The notes: generated by a model not told the origin, from the sequence alone. A DNA stretch of 64,000 nucleotides from Levilactobacillus angrenensis (GCF_003946085.1 NZ_RHOB01000004.1:108096-172095), one strand, 5' to 3'. Shown: positions 1 through 9,003, counted from the first letter of the stretch. A program made the numbers and translations.

Positions 1-245
1 ACACTTGGGCAAACAAAAAAGCCCCGCCCCATAACTAGGGACGAAGCTTCGCGGTACCACCCTGATTCAGCTAAAAGTCGAGACTTCTAGCCACACTCAG
101 AAATGATAACGGTCATTCACCGGAAAATCATTCATCGCTTTCACGAATCCCGATTACAACTCAAGAACTGAATTCACCCAGTAATTTGAAGTTTGCTTCC
201 AGTCTAGGCAAACTCTTCCTGACAAATTGCACCGGCTACTGCTTT
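1..245 (-). promoter_or_regulatory. T-box leader of an off-window gene
   Basis: On the minus strand the conserved T-box sequence (AGGGTGGTACCGCGA, 49-63) is followed by a strong terminator (about 12 pairs plus a U run, 12-45), so the regulated gene starts left of position 1. A distal stem I segment (GGAAGAGTTTGCCTAGACTGG) lies near 200-220. The downstream stem I strand holds GAATTC at 170-175, which gives a UUC (Phe) specifier candidate. A TrmH-type methyltransferase lies nearby and often neighbours pheST in lactobacilli, so pheS is my guess. The T-box call is firm; the amino acid is tentative and the 5' end approximate. Confidence 0.85.
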
Positions 246-304
246 TCTATCATCGTTTTTAACTATTACTTTCATAGCCTAGCGGATTTCTCAGCGCCTG
301 TCAA

Positions 305-673
305 CTACTTCTGGTTGACTTCGGTGGGACAATACCACTTATCCGACCACGCGTGGACGGCGGCCATGATGTCTTTGAATTCTTGGCCCTTTTCCGTCAA
401 TTCGTATTCGATCAACGCATTGTCGGGGAACGTCCGACGTACGATCACGCCGTTTAATTCCAGTTCCTTCAACCGTTCGACCAATACCCGGTCACTGCAC
501 CGGGGAATGTTGTGGGCTAAGTCGCGGAACCGTTGTGGACCCTCTTGTAAGAGTACATCGATGATTAAGCCGTTCCACTTCTTACCCAGAAACGAAAAGG
601 TCTGTTCGAATCGGGGGCAAAGTTCAAAATCCACCGTTGATTCGTCTTGGGCCTTTGGTGACATCATTTGCAT
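305..673 (-). CDS. HxlR-family winged-helix transcriptional regulator
   Basis: A 122-residue DNA-binding protein of the HxlR (MarR-like) class. The domain runs from CPRF near residue 25 through FLGKKWNGLII, a winged helix with the recognition segment SDRVLVERLKELELNG, and a wing ending YELTEKGQEF. The conserved N-terminal Cys before the domain is often redox- or electrophile-sensitive in this family. I place the start at ATG 673 because GGGAGG lies 9 nt upstream; an earlier in-frame ATG at 694 would lie upstream of that ribosome binding site. Its target is not evident: the neighbouring HD gene is in the same orientation 34 nt upstream and may be cotranscribed. Confidence 0.9.
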   Translation of the reverse strand: MQMMSPKAQDESTVDFELCPRFEQTFSFLGKKWNGLIIDVLLQEGPQRFRDLAHNIPRCSDRVLVERLKELELNGVIVRRTFPDNALIEYELTEKGQEFKDIMAAVHAWSDKWYCPTEVNQK

Positions 674-706
674 GTTATCTTGCCTCCCATCCATGTTTCA
701 CTGAAA

Positions 707-1222
707 CTAGGCGTTAGGCGTTACTTTGTTCATGAGGGCTTCGACTCGCTTACGGGCAGGCCCACAAAACTCGTGGACTGCTTCATAATCATCGACCAGA
801 GAAACAATAGCACTTTCCCGGTATTTCGGCATAGCGAGCGTTGCGCCCCACATGTGCTTCAAGATAATATCCTTTTCCATCGGGCTTAAGTCGGTCAGCT
901 TCTCAGCATTGCGCAAAGCGACCCGTGGATGGATAAACGCGTGCGAACCCAAATTGAACTTCGTCGTCCGCCAATCATAATAAAACAAATCATGTAACAA
1001 CCCACCCCGCGCAGTGGCCCGGGTATTCAAACCAAGTTTCTTCGCAATCAAATAACTGTTGTAAGACACTGAAATGCAGTGCGTCAATCGGTCGGAATGA
1101 TGGTGCTGGGTGTAATTCGCCAGGCGTTGGACCGGCTCCTTGGCCAACAAATCAGAAACTAAAGCAAGGTACTCGGGGTCATCACGCCAAGTCAGTTTGG
1201 TCATAGAATGCTTCCTTTTCAT
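707..1222 (-). CDS. HD-domain phosphohydrolase family protein
   Basis: This 171-residue protein has the histidine-aspartate (HD) metal-binding fold: an early His near residue 48, the HD doublet in GGLLHDLFYYDW near residue 78, and a later HMWG and DDYEAV segment. HD proteins hydrolyse nucleotides or phosphate esters, but the substrate cannot be read from the sequence. It is cytoplasmic, with no signal peptide or membrane segment. The start ATG has AAGGAAGC upstream. It probably forms a small transcription unit with the HxlR regulator that follows. Confidence 0.85.
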   Translation of the reverse strand: MKRKHSMTKLTWRDDPEYLALVSDLLAKEPVQRLANYTQHHHSDRLTHCISVSYNSYLIAKKLGLNTRATARGGLLHDLFYYDWRTTKFNLGSHAFIHPRVALRNAEKLTDLSPMEKDIILKHMWGATLAMPKYRESAIVSLVDDYEAVHEFCGPARKRVEALMNKVTPNA

Positions 1223-1597
1223 TTATAGAATTATGATGTTCAGTCATCTTATCCCTATATGATACTTGGTTTTGGCCAAATTGCAACCATCTTGCTTGAT
1301 TTTTCAGTGGGTTTACCATTTCTTTAGCTTTTCTCGCCGTTCCCGGGGTGCGTCGTTGACCGCTACGTAGGTTATGCTGGCCGCCTATCTAGCAAACTCT
1401 CGGCCACCTAAGTTCACGCCAGTAACCAGTGACTTAGCCCTAGTTAGCAATCCATTGGGCGCTTAATTTCTAAATTAACTGAAGGTTGAAAGTAGCACTA
1501 ACGCGGCAATTCCCGGAACGACAGTGTTCTGTCCACTGAAATTAGTGAAACCAGGAGCCTGCGTCAGCCAAGCCTCAAACTATTCTAGGGAGGGCTG
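1223..1597. other. Intergenic region with decayed repeat fragments
   Basis: No gene is supported here. 1479-1575 is a terminal fragment of the dispersed structured repeat family listed separately. About 1373-1405 (CTGGCCGCCTATCTAGC and the following CTCGGCC) looks like a further decayed internal piece. The rest shows no recognisable structure. Confidence 0.6.
1479..1575 (-). repeat. Terminal fragment of the structured repeat family (copy F)
   Basis: The terminal repeat CTGAAGGTTGAAAG (1479-1492) is followed by AGTAGCACTAACGCGGCAAT and a stretch containing CAGTGTTCTGTCCACT. This is the reverse complement of the right end of the full copy at 9161-9804. Similarity ends near GCGTCAGCC at about 1575, so only one end is present. 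Confidence 0.8.
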
Positions 1598-2368
1598 CTA
1601 GCCCACCAGCCGAAACATCACGACGCCGGCCGCCACTGCGACGTTCAGCGATTCAGCTTGCCCCTTGATGGGGATATAGAGGTTGCGGGTGGTCATCTGC
1701 TGCAGGTCGGGGGCCATACCGTTACCCTCGTTACCCATGACGATGGCCCCGGCCGTCAATGGCGGCACATCGCGGTAGCTCTTAGCGTTGCGGTCGAGAT
1801 TCGTGCCATAGACTGGCAAGTGCCGCGCCGTGAACGCACTGATCCAGTCGTGGAGGTCGGCTTCGACCAGCTGAATGTGAAATTGACTCCCCTGCATCGA
1901 CCGTAAGACCTTTGGCAAGAAACGACTCGCGGTCCCTTTACCAAAGACCACCCCCGTTAACCCAGCGGCATCGGCTGTCCGCACCATGGTCCCGATATTG
2001 CCGGGGTCTTGAACGTAATCCAAGAACAGCCAGACCCCTTCAGCCGTTTGCGGGTCGCCCGCGGTATCCTTAGGCAACGGAACCGTGGCGAAAATGCCTT
2101 GTGGCGTGCCGGTATCCCCAATAGTTTGCGCGATACTGTCGGTCAGTTCGTAGGTGGTGACCCCCGCTGGCAGCTCGGCGGCGTGCTCGGCCAATTGGTC
2201 GGCAGTCCCCATGATAGCCGTTAAGTCATGGTGGGCCTTAATGGCTTCTTGGACTAAATGCCACCCTTCTAATAGGTAAGTTTGCGTTGCCTTGCGTCCC
2301 TTCTTAGTGGTCAGTGCCCGCCACTGTTTGACTTTTTTATTTTGTCCCGACGTAATTTTTTCTGTCAC
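1598..2368 (-). CDS. TrmH/SpoU-family RNA 2'-O-methyltransferase
   Basis: A 256-residue RNA methyltransferase. An N-terminal substrate-binding region (TSGQNKKVKQWRAL) precedes a SpoU catalytic domain with all three motifs: LDYVQDPGNIGTMVRTADAAG-like motif 1 near residue 117, AIVMGNEGNGM motif 2 near 210, and IPIKGQAESLNVAVAAG motif 3 near 232. The domain is a trefoil-knotted SAM-dependent enzyme that methylates a ribose in rRNA or tRNA, but the target nucleotide cannot be told. It resembles B. subtilis YsgA, which lies beside pheST; this fits the T-box leader at the left edge. The acylphosphatase is divergently transcribed. Confidence 0.92.
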   Translation of the reverse strand: MTEKITSGQNKKVKQWRALTTKKGRKATQTYLLEGWHLVQEAIKAHHDLTAIMGTADQLAEHAAELPAGVTTYELTDSIAQTIGDTGTPQGIFATVPLPKDTAGDPQTAEGVWLFLDYVQDPGNIGTMVRTADAAGLTGVVFGKGTASRFLPKVLRSMQGSQFHIQLVEADLHDWISAFTARHLPVYGTNLDRNAKSYRDVPPLTAGAIVMGNEGNGMAPDLQQMTTRNLYIPIKGQAESLNVAVAAGVVMFRLVG

Positions 2369-2479
2369 GGTAAATTTACTCCCATCTGAATTCTTTTCCT
2401 AATTCTACCATATCCCTAGGCAGCACCGGCGACTCGCGGTATGATTAAGGTGAATTTTTTCGTGAAAGGAGGCCTGGGG

Positions 2480-2752
2480 ATGCAGACACAAAAAATTTTG
2501 GTCAGCGGTCAAGTTCAGGGGGTGGGCTTTCGCTGGTCAACCAGTAAGCTTGCCCACCAATTAGGGGTGACGGGAACGGTCCAAAATCTCCCCACTGGCC
2601 AAGTCGCCATCGTGGCCAGCGCTGCGGCTACCGTGCTCAGCGACTTCACTCACCAACTTCGGGGCGGTTTGGCCCCCTGGATTCAAGTCACGGACCTAAC
2701 AATCACCGACGTACCCACCCAACAATTCAGTGACTTTCGGATTATTATTTGA
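2480..2752 (+). CDS. acyP: Acylphosphatase
   Basis: A 90-residue enzyme that hydrolyses acyl phosphates. It has the signature [16 protein letters not shown] with the catalytic Arg in GVGFR, and the conserved Asn in [10 protein letters not shown]. Length matches the family (about 90-100). I take ATG 2480 as the start because GAAAGGAGG lies 8 nt upstream; the longer reading frame from 2441 would put the ribosome binding site inside the gene. It is a cytoplasmic single-domain protein, divergent from the methyltransferase and followed by yidC on the same strand. Confidence 0.93.
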   Translation: MQTQKILVSGQVQGVGFRWSTSKLAHQLGVTGTVQNLPTGQVAIVASAAATVLSDFTHQLRGGLAPWIQVTDLTITDVPTQQFSDFRIII

Positions 2753-2855
2753 AAAAGCCCGCCAAATCAAGTAAGATGTTTGATGTTAACGGCGATTTTG
2801 CCGCTGGGGGCGTCCGCGCTCTACACGTTTAATTAAAAGGGGTTCAAAATAGAAT

Positions 2856-3770
2856 ATGAAAATCTCCAAGAAATTTTCGGTTACCGCGGCCCTCGCGGCA
2901 CTGGCACTGGTCCTCAGTGGCTGTGTCCAGACCAAAAACGGTAAACCCTATGGCTTCGTGTACGACTACCTAGCTGTACCCGGGCAACACGTCATGGACT
3001 GGCTGGCCCACATCTTTGGCGGCAGCTATGGTTGGGCCATCATCGTTTTGACGGTGATCGTCCGGATGGTCTTACTGCCAGTCATGGTCAAGCAAATGCG
3101 TAACGCCACGATTCAACAGGAAAAGATCTCCATGATCCGCCCACAGATGACCGCGTTGCAAAAACAACAAAAGGCCGCAACGACCCAAGAAGAACAACAA
3201 GCTGCGAGTCAAGCCATGATGGCGCTGTACCGCAACAACGGCATCAGCATGACCGGTGGGATTGGGTGTCTGCCATTATTGATTCAAATGCCTATCTTCG
3301 CCGCCCTGTATGCCGCGATTCGTTATTCACCTGAGCTCTCCAAAGCGGTCTTCATGAACATTCCGTTGGGGAAAGCCAGCTGGATTCTGGCACTGCTCTC
3401 CTTCCTGTCCTACCTGTTACAAGGATACTTATCCCTGCTAGGCATGCCGGAAGAACAAAAGAAACAAATGCGCTTCACCCTGCTGCTCTCACCCGTGATG
3501 ATTCTGTTCTTCACGATGAGTTCTCCAGCCGGATTAGGGTTGTACTTCTTTGTCGGTGGACTGTTCGCCTGCCTGCAAACGTTGATCATCAACTTCTACC
3601 GGCCACGGATTCGCCGTGAGATCCAAGAAAAAATGAAAGATCAACCGGCACCCGCTGCCCCTGTCGTTCCGAAGAAAGTCGTAACGCCTGCTGCCAAGCA
3701 AGCTACGGCCAAGAAGGTCAGTCAGAAGAATCGGAATCGAAACGCTGGTAAGCAACAACATCACAAATAA
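2856..3770 (+). CDS. yidC: YidC/Oxa1-family membrane protein insertase (lipoprotein form)
   Basis: A 304-residue insertase that helps membrane proteins fold into the bilayer, alone or with SecYEG. It starts with a lipoprotein signal (lipobox LSGC, acylated Cys near residue 23). About five membrane segments follow, with the family region LPVMVKQMRNATIQQEK holding the groove Arg, and MPIFAALYAAIRYSPEL. The tail is Lys/Arg-rich, consistent with ribosome contact. Such lipoprotein YidC paralogues next to an acylphosphatase gene are common in lactobacilli, which usually carry a second copy elsewhere. A strong terminator follows at 3866-3911. Confidence 0.95.
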   Translation: MKISKKFSVTAALAALALVLSGCVQTKNGKPYGFVYDYLAVPGQHVMDWLAHIFGGSYGWAIIVLTVIVRMVLLPVMVKQMRNATIQQEKISMIRPQMTALQKQQKAATTQEEQQAASQAMMALYRNNGISMTGGIGCLPLLIQMPIFAALYAAIRYSPELSKAVFMNIPLGKASWILALLSFLSYLLQGYLSLLGMPEEQKKQMRFTLLLSPVMILFFTMSSPAGLGLYFFVGGLFACLQTLIINFYRPRIRREIQEKMKDQPAPAAPVVPKKVVTPAAKQATAKKVSQKNRNRNAGKQQHHK

Positions 3771-3865
3771 TTACGCACTGACAAATAAACTTCGATGATT
3801 GGACATTCGTGTCGCCCACAATCGTCTGTATCTCATTAGGATTCCTAGATTGAAGTGACAATAGT

Positions 3866-3911
3866 AAAGAGATGGTCCGCCTCAAGACTGAGGATTGGAC
3901 CATCTCTTTTT
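3866..3911 (+). terminator. Rho-independent terminator after yidC
   Basis: A perfect 13-bp stem AAAGAGATGGTCC / GGACCATCTCTTT encloses an 18-nt loop and ends in a T run. It lies about 95 bp after the yidC stop. Confidence 0.9.
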
Positions 3912-4007
3912 AATCTAGAAAGTTTTAACTTTTCCCAAATGCCTGCGTACTAGTATATATACCCCGCATCCCTGCCAAGAAGTGGCCGTTAGAGATGATC
4001 TGCTTGA

Positions 4008-4197
4008 TTACTTAACAAAAAGGCCCCCATCTTCTAAAACATAGTGGCTACTATACAGCGGCAGTATTTCACTCGAAATATTATGGTCCACTTCGATAAC
4101 GGTCAAATCTGGAACTTGTAATATTGTTCTATGAATATCCGCTGCTGTTTTTGGATCAAGCGAGGCAGTTCCTTCATCCGTTTTCATTTCACCTGCA
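4008..4197 (-). pseudogene. ABC transporter ATPase, C-terminal remnant
   Basis: Read on the minus strand, one frame gives MKTDEGTASLDPKTAADIHR, then an ILQVPDLTVIEVDHNISSEI segment and VLEDGGLFVK before a stop at 4008. DEGTASLD corresponds to the Walker B/D-loop and VDHN to the switch His region. Just upstream, another frame encodes MDKPDIVQVK, which would belong before Walker B, so there has been a frameshift. Walker A and the signature motif are absent. Too little remains to be functional. Confidence 0.7.
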
Positions 4198-4293
4198 CGA
4201 TATCTGGTTTATCCATAGTAAAAACCTCACCAATTTATTTGATGAGGTAATCATATCGTGTTGTGACCATCAATCATAGACGATTAGTTATTA

Positions 4294-4455
4294 GGCGCTT
4301 ACCTAAAGGATGTCGCCAATAAAAACTATAAGGCCACGAAATGGGCCTACTACTATGGTTCCAAGCTGCATGTCGTCATGGGTAATGATGGCTACTTCAT
4401 CGATTAGGAGCTAACGCCAGCCGCAATAGATGACTATAAAAGTCACAATCGCTAG
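4294..4455 (+). pseudogene. DDE transposase remnant
   Basis: One plus-strand frame reads KATKWAYYYGSKLHVVMG, NDGYFID, a TAG stop, then ELTPAAIDDYKSHN. The YGSKLH...LTPAAIDD pattern is typical of the second-Asp region of IS982/IS5-type DDE transposases. In-frame stops at about 4405 and 4453 and the lack of flanking sequence show decay. The family assignment is a guess. Downstream bases to about 4560 may hold more of the same element in another frame. Confidence 0.65.
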
Positions 4456-4606
4456 TTTAATACGGCCCGCGATTCGGTACTTACTTTTTTCGAAACCATT
4501 GCATTCCTCACTGTCTGCTAGTTGGCATTAGCAAGAAACATTCTCACGCGATTGAGACAGCCACGCAAACCTGGTAAGCGACTCCCCTGACATGGTCCAC
4601 TTGGCG

Positions 4607-5011
4607 CTAATCCACCATCAAGTTCTGCCGCACGCCACTGGGGACTGCGGCCCGTTCGGCCCTTTCCCAGGTCTCGACATTTTGCCCTTTAGTGGTGATC
4701 TTCAGAAATTTATTAGGCTTCAACCGCCACTGCGCATCGAAGGTCAACGTGCGGGCCTCCCCCTTGGCATTGTACGTTAGCAGCTGGTACACGTACTCGT
4801 CCTCACCGCCACCCCCGATGTAGTGACGCACCGGCTTAGCGTTGGTCGAGGCGTAAACGGTTTCCGTCTTGACTAGTGGGTTGACGTTGTCAGCGGCCAT
4901 CGCCCACTCACTGTGCTTATTCTTGGTCACACCGGGCAAAATGACAGATCCGACGACACCCAAAACGGCTAAACCAGCCACGACCGCGATTAACTTACTT
5001 AAAATTTTCAT
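4607..5011 (-). CDS. YxeA-family (DUF1093) secreted or anchored protein
   Basis: A 134-residue protein with one N-terminal hydrophobic segment (residues 3-27, LSKLIAVVAGLAVLGVVGSV) and an extracellular part. The exported portion carries features of YxeA/DUF1093: VYASTNAKPVRH, a DEYVYQLLTYNAKGEARTL segment, and KFLKITTKGQNVETWE. The family is common in Firmicutes; its function is unknown. The start ATG has GGGGGATC upstream. It is monocistronic, between IS remnants and the arlRS terminator. Confidence 0.85.
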   Translation of the reverse strand: MKILSKLIAVVAGLAVLGVVGSVILPGVTKNKHSEWAMAADNVNPLVKTETVYASTNAKPVRHYIGGGGEDEYVYQLLTYNAKGEARTLTFDAQWRLKPNKFLKITTKGQNVETWERAERAAVPSGVRQNLMVD

Positions 5012-5180
5012 CTTAAAAGATCCCCCTATGTTGGTTAGTTACTCATGTAATTAACTAGTTACCATAGAATACTGAACTTTCGCGGCGTTGTCAATCCACA
5101 TTTCTTAAGGTTTGTTAAAACACAAAAAAACTGAGTGGGTTACTGTGACAACCGTAAGCTGGACGATTATTTCAGGGCCT

Positions 5181-5216
5181 AAAAAAGGACTGCTTCGCCA
5201 CTAGGCCGCAGTCCTT
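5181..5216 (-). terminator. Rho-independent terminator after arlS
   Basis: On the minus strand the stem AAGGACTGC / GCAGTCCTT encloses a 14-nt loop and is followed by a run of six U. It starts 9 bp past the histidine kinase stop. Confidence 0.9.
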
Positions 5217-5224
5217 CAAAATTT

Positions 5225-6889
5225 TTATGATTTTGGCGTTTCATCCGTTGGTTGGTCCGTCGTTGACGTATCCGCCAGCAGTTCTGACTTGATTCCTGGC
5301 ACATCATTAGCTGCTTGGGCCTGTTCCTTCTTTTCCGTCAAGATCTGGGCGTCTTTGTCCGACAAAATCGGCAGGGAGATGCGGAAGACGGAGCCTTGCC
5401 CCAGCGCACTTTCAATGGTGATGCGCCCATGGTAAGCCTCAATCAGCCGCTTGGCAATGGCTAAACCTAGCCCGTTGCCTCCCTTGGTGCGAGAACGCGC
5501 CTTATCGACTCGGTAGAAGCGGTTAAAGACGCGGTCACGGTTCTCCTGCGAGATACCTTCCCCAAAGTCTTGGACGGCCACTTCTAGACTGCGAGAATCG
5601 CTCTCGTAGCTCATGTGGACTTCCTTGCGCGTCTGCGAATACTTGACGGCGTTGTCCATCAAGATGATCAGGATCTGTTCCAGGTGATTCCGATAGATTT
5701 GGGCTTGCACTGGCCGTTGGACGTCATCATCCAGGATAAAGACGTAATCTGGATGAATCATCTTGAAGTTATCAAACACCTGCTCGACCACCTCACTGAC
5801 GTCCGAGACTTCATTGGGATAGTTGACCTCAATCTGCTCGGCTCGCTGCAGATCCAACATTTCTTGGACCAAACTCTTCATGCGCTTAGTTTCTTGGAGT
5901 GACGCCTTGATCGACTCATTCAGCACCTCAGGGTCGTCCTTGCCCCAACGGTCCAGCATTTCCATGTGGCCCTGGATAATGGCCACGGGTGTCCGCAATT
6001 CATGGGAGACATCTTCCACGAACTGTTGCTGCTGATCCATGTAGCGCTGCGTCGTGTCTAACATGTCGTTAAACAGGCCGCCCAAGTCACTGAGTTCATC
6101 TTGATGGTGCATTTCCGGCACCCGGCGATCCGTCTTGGGGTCCTCGCGCATAGCGTGGATGGTGTCCCGAATGGCTTCGACCGGCCGCAACAGGAAGGTC
6201 GCCAGGCTATAACTCAACACAGCGGCGGCCAAGACCGCCATCATGCCGAGGACCAGGTCAATCTGTAACAGCTTGACCTGGGTGGCGCGATAGTCGCGGA
6301 GATTGTCCGTGACCTGCACATAACCTAAAATCGTATCGCCCTGCTTGGCCCGAATCGGCGCGATGCCAACCAGGTTTTTGCGATTGTTGATTTTTCTGGT
6401 CGAGATGCGCTGCTTCTTTGATTTCTGAAACTTCAAAGGACTTTGCCGCGTCGCAAACAGCGGCTGGCCTTTTCGATCATAGACCGTGACGGTTTGACTG
6501 TCGCGGGCCAGACTAGTGAGCACCGCATTGTTGTATGGGCCCGTGGGCTTCTTAGTCTCTGACAAGACCGTCCGGGGCCGCAACAGCTGATTGACCTGAG
6601 CGCCCGTCAACGGTTGCTTTTGGGTATTGAGCTTTTCGACCACCACGTTCATCGTATCCGCGACGTGGGTCTTTTCCTGGCGCATCAACACCGTCATGAA
6701 GCTGTTAAAAATCAGCAACACGATGACCGCAAAGATGACCAGCACCCCAAAAGCCGTTGACAAGGCCCATTCCCATTTTAACGAGAAGCGAAACCCGGGC
6801 TTTTTAGCTTGGTCATCCGCCGCAGCCGCTACTGATGGTTCAGGGACAGCTGGTTTTTCAGGAATCTTTGGTTCTTCTGGCGATTTCAC
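5225..6889 (-). CDS. arlS: Sensor histidine kinase, ArlS-like
   Basis: A 554-residue membrane kinase. Order: a Pro/Glu-rich cytoplasmic N-terminus, TM1 (about 37-62), an extracytoplasmic sensor of about 150 residues, TM2 (about 213-235), HAMP, HisKA with phospho-acceptor His in VSHELRTPVAII (about residue 298), and HATPase with N box MDNAVKYS, G1 DFGEGIS and G2 GNGLGLAIA. An acidic, Ala/Asp-rich tail follows. It phosphorylates the response regulator encoded just upstream, and its GTG start overlaps that gene's stop by 4 bp (GTGA), which implies translational coupling. Naming follows the ArlS/CiaH-like architecture; the signal sensed is not known. Confidence 0.9.
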   Translation of the reverse strand: MKSPEEPKIPEKPAVPEPSVAAAADDQAKKPGFRFSLKWEWALSTAFGVLVIFAVIVLLIFNSFMTVLMRQEKTHVADTMNVVVEKLNTQKQPLTGAQVNQLLRPRTVLSETKKPTGPYNNAVLTSLARDSQTVTVYDRKGQPLFATRQSPLKFQKSKKQRISTRKINNRKNLVGIAPIRAKQGDTILGYVQVTDNLRDYRATQVKLLQIDLVLGMMAVLAAAVLSYSLATFLLRPVEAIRDTIHAMREDPKTDRRVPEMHHQDELSDLGGLFNDMLDTTQRYMDQQQQFVEDVSHELRTPVAIIQGHMEMLDRWGKDDPEVLNESIKASLQETKRMKSLVQEMLDLQRAEQIEVNYPNEVSDVSEVVEQVFDNFKMIHPDYVFILDDDVQRPVQAQIYRNHLEQILIILMDNAVKYSQTRKEVHMSYESDSRSLEVAVQDFGEGISQENRDRVFNRFYRVDKARSRTKGGNGLGLAIAKRLIEAYHGRITIESALGQGSVFRISLPILSDKDAQILTEKKEQAQAANDVPGIKSELLADTSTTDQPTDETPKS

Positions 6890-7572
6890 GAACGCATCAC
6901 GTACCCTGTCCCCCGAACCGTTTGGATGTAGCTCTTCTGGCCGGCGACGTCAATTTTATTACGCAGATAACGGACATACACATCGACCACGTTGGTCTCA
7001 ACTTCGGACTCATAGCCCCAAACCTTGGTTAACAGGACGTCACGGGCTAAGACCACGTTGATATTTTCCATCAAAGCCAGGAGTAATTCGTATTCCCGCT
7101 TAGTCAGGTTGATGACCTCATCGCCACGCCGCACGATCCGGTTTTCCTTTTCAATCGTCAAGTCCTTGAACTTCACGGTCGTTTGCTTGGTGTTCTTCTG
7201 TTCGCCTTCCAAGTGAATCCGGCGTAACAGCGCCCGGACCCGCGCCAACAATTCTTCGATGGCAAATGGCTTGACGATGTAGTCATCGGCCCCGTGGTCT
7301 AACCCGGAGACGCGGTCGATGACGGAATCACGCGCCGTCATCATGATAATAGGCGTGCTCTTGACTTCGCGAACCCGTCGTGCCACTTCGATACCATTTA
7401 ATTCTGGTAACATCAAGTCAAGCAAAATCACATCAAAATCTTGCGACAAAGCTGCTTCTAGCCCGGTCCGCCCATTAAATTGGACGTTGGTCTCATAGCC
7501 CTCATGCTTCAGTTCTAGTTCCACGAAGCGGGCAAGATTTTTTTCATCTTCAATAATTAAAATTCGACTCAT
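6886..7572 (-). CDS. arlR: OmpR-family response regulator, ArlR-like
   Basis: A 228-residue two-domain regulator. The receiver has the acidic pair EDE (8-10), phospho-acceptor Asp in VILLDLMLPE (about 52), Thr in MMTAR (about 80) and Lys in VKPFA (about 102). The C-terminal winged helix includes LTKREYELLLALMENIN and ends RGTGYVMRS. It is the partner of the kinase that follows with a 4-bp overlap. ATG 7572 has AGAGGAG upstream. A possible promoter (TTGCAT, TATGAT) lies near 7662-7695 on the minus strand. Confidence 0.93.
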   Translation of the reverse strand: MSRILIIEDEKNLARFVELELKHEGYETNVQFNGRTGLEAALSQDFDVILLDLMLPELNGIEVARRVREVKSTPIIMMTARDSVIDRVSGLDHGADDYIVKPFAIEELLARVRALLRRIHLEGEQKNTKQTTVKFKDLTIEKENRIVRRGDEVINLTKREYELLLALMENINVVLARDVLLTKVWGYESEVETNVVDVYVRYLRNKIDVAGQKSYIQTVRGTGYVMRS

Positions 7573-7986
7573 TACACTTTAACTCCTCTGGCTAATTCAC
7601 GGCAGCCCCTCAAGTTAAATCCATACCAGGAGTGGCCGTCCGATATTCATTTCAACATTTAATTTTATCATATTTCCTCATAATTGTATGCAAAACGACG
7701 TGGCTTCTCACATTTAGTTTTATCTTAACCTTCTAAACCGGGAAAAAATCCTTCACTTGTAAAGGTCAACCGGTTGCATTCGATAGTTAATTTTGCTTAT
7801 GAAAGCGGTTATGTCGTTTGCTTCACATTATTAAACGGCTTACACTAATAGCAGATAGGCGCCGTATTGCTATTAGTTGTGTGCCTTGATTAAATCTTAA
7901 GAATTTTTGTGCAAACTTTCACTTGAAACTGACAACTTTTGCAGTATACTGGGTCTTGTAGATAAAAAGAAAGAGGGATTGTTTTC
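7573..7986. other. Divergent intergenic region between arlR and adh
   Basis: No gene is seen. It holds the arlR promoter side (about 7662-7695, minus) and the adh promoter and Rex-like operator (7907-7950, plus). TGAAAGCGGTTATG at 7802-7815 is a poor match to the catabolite response element (two mismatches) and is noted only as a possibility. Confidence 0.5.
7907..7950 (+). promoter_or_regulatory. adh promoter with Rex-like operator
   Basis: TTGAAA (7923-7928) and TATACT (7945-7950) are spaced 16 bp. The dyad TTGTGCAAACTTTCAC (7907-7922) matches the Rex consensus TTGTGAAATATTTCACAA at most positions and overlaps the -35 box. Rex senses NADH/NAD and commonly represses alcohol dehydrogenases in Firmicutes. 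The operator call is an inference. Confidence 0.55.
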
Positions 7987-9003
7987 ATGAAAGCAGCAGT
8001 TATTCGCGATTCAGTTGATGGTTACGTAGATATCAAGGATGTCACCCTTCGTCCAATTACACACGGTGAAGCCTTAGTTAAAATGGAATATTGTGGTCTG
8101 TGCCACACCGATTTGCACGTGGCTGCCGGTGACTTCGGTAAGCAACCAGGCCGGATCATTGGTCATGAAGGTGTCGGTAAGGTTATCCAAGTTGCTGACG
8201 ACGTTAAAAACTTAAAGATTGGCGATCGCGTTTCTATCGCTTGGTTCTTCAAGGGCTGTGGCCACTGTGAATACTGCTTGACTGGACGCGAAACTCTTTG
8301 CCGTAACGTCAAGAACTCCGGGTTCACGGTTGATGGCGCGATGGCTGAAGAATGCATCGTGGACGCCAACTACGCCGTTAAAGTGCCCGATGGTTTGGAT
8401 CCTGTAGAAGCAACCTCTTTGACTTGTGCCGGTGTTACCATGTACAAGGCACTGAAGGTCGGCGAAACGAAGCCTGGCCAATGGGTCGAAGTTGTTGGTG
8501 CCGGTGGTTTAGGTAACTTAGCCATTCAATACGCCCACAACGTCTTCGGTGCCCACGTCGTTGCCGTTGATGGTAACCCTGACAAGTTAGCTGCTGCTAA
8601 GGCTAACGGTGCTGAAGTGCTGATCAACCGGCATGACGGCGACGTCGCTGAACAAATCCAAGAAAAAGTCGGCGGCGTGGACAATGCCCAAGTCACTGCC
8701 GTTAACAAGGATGCCTTCACCCAATCCGTTAACGCCTTGAAGCCAGATGGCAAGTTGGTTGCTGTTGCCTTACCACAAGGTGACATGGAATTGAACATTG
8801 CCAAGACTGTCTTGGATGGTATCTCTGTCCGTGGTTCCTTAGTTGGAACGCGGCAAGACTTAGCCGAAACCTTCCAATTCGGTGCTGAAGGTAAGGTTCA
8901 CCCAATCGTTCAAACCCGTCGTCTGGACGAAGTTAACGATATTATCGATGAAATGAAGAACAACCAAATCGTCGGCCGGATGGTCGTTGATTTCACGAAA
9001 TAA
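7987..9003 (+). CDS. adhP: Zinc-dependent alcohol dehydrogenase, AdhP/AdhA type
   Basis: A 338-residue medium-chain dehydrogenase that interconverts alcohols and aldehydes with NAD(H). The catalytic zinc ligands sit in CGLCHTDLH and GHEGVG. The structural zinc loop has four Cys in [16 protein letters not shown] (about 91-106). The Rossmann fingerprint is [13 protein letters not shown] (about 172). Length matches AdhP (336-345). AAGAGGG precedes the ATG. In a heterofermentative lactobacillus it would reoxidise NADH while making ethanol. It is monocistronic and followed by a terminator. Confidence 0.95.
   Translation: MKAAVIRDSVDGYVDIKDVTLRPITHGEALVKMEYCGLCHTDLHVAAGDFGKQPGRIIGHEGVGKVIQVADDVKNLKIGDRVSIAWFFKGCGHCEYCLTGRETLCRNVKNSGFTVDGAMAEECIVDANYAVKVPDGLDPVEATSLTCAGVTMYKALKVGETKPGQWVEVVGAGGLGNLAIQYAHNVFGAHVVAVDGNPDKLAAAKANGAEVLINRHDGDVAEQIQEKVGGVDNAQVTAVNKDAFTQSVNALKPDGKLVAVALPQGDMELNIAKTVLDGISVRGSLVGTRQDLAETFQFGAEGKVHPIVQTRRLDEVNDIIDEMKNNQIVGRMVVDFTK

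Noticed and set aside
186..704. 172-codon plus-strand frame
   Set aside because: It is antisense to the HxlR gene and the T-box leader and has no ribosome binding site or family features.
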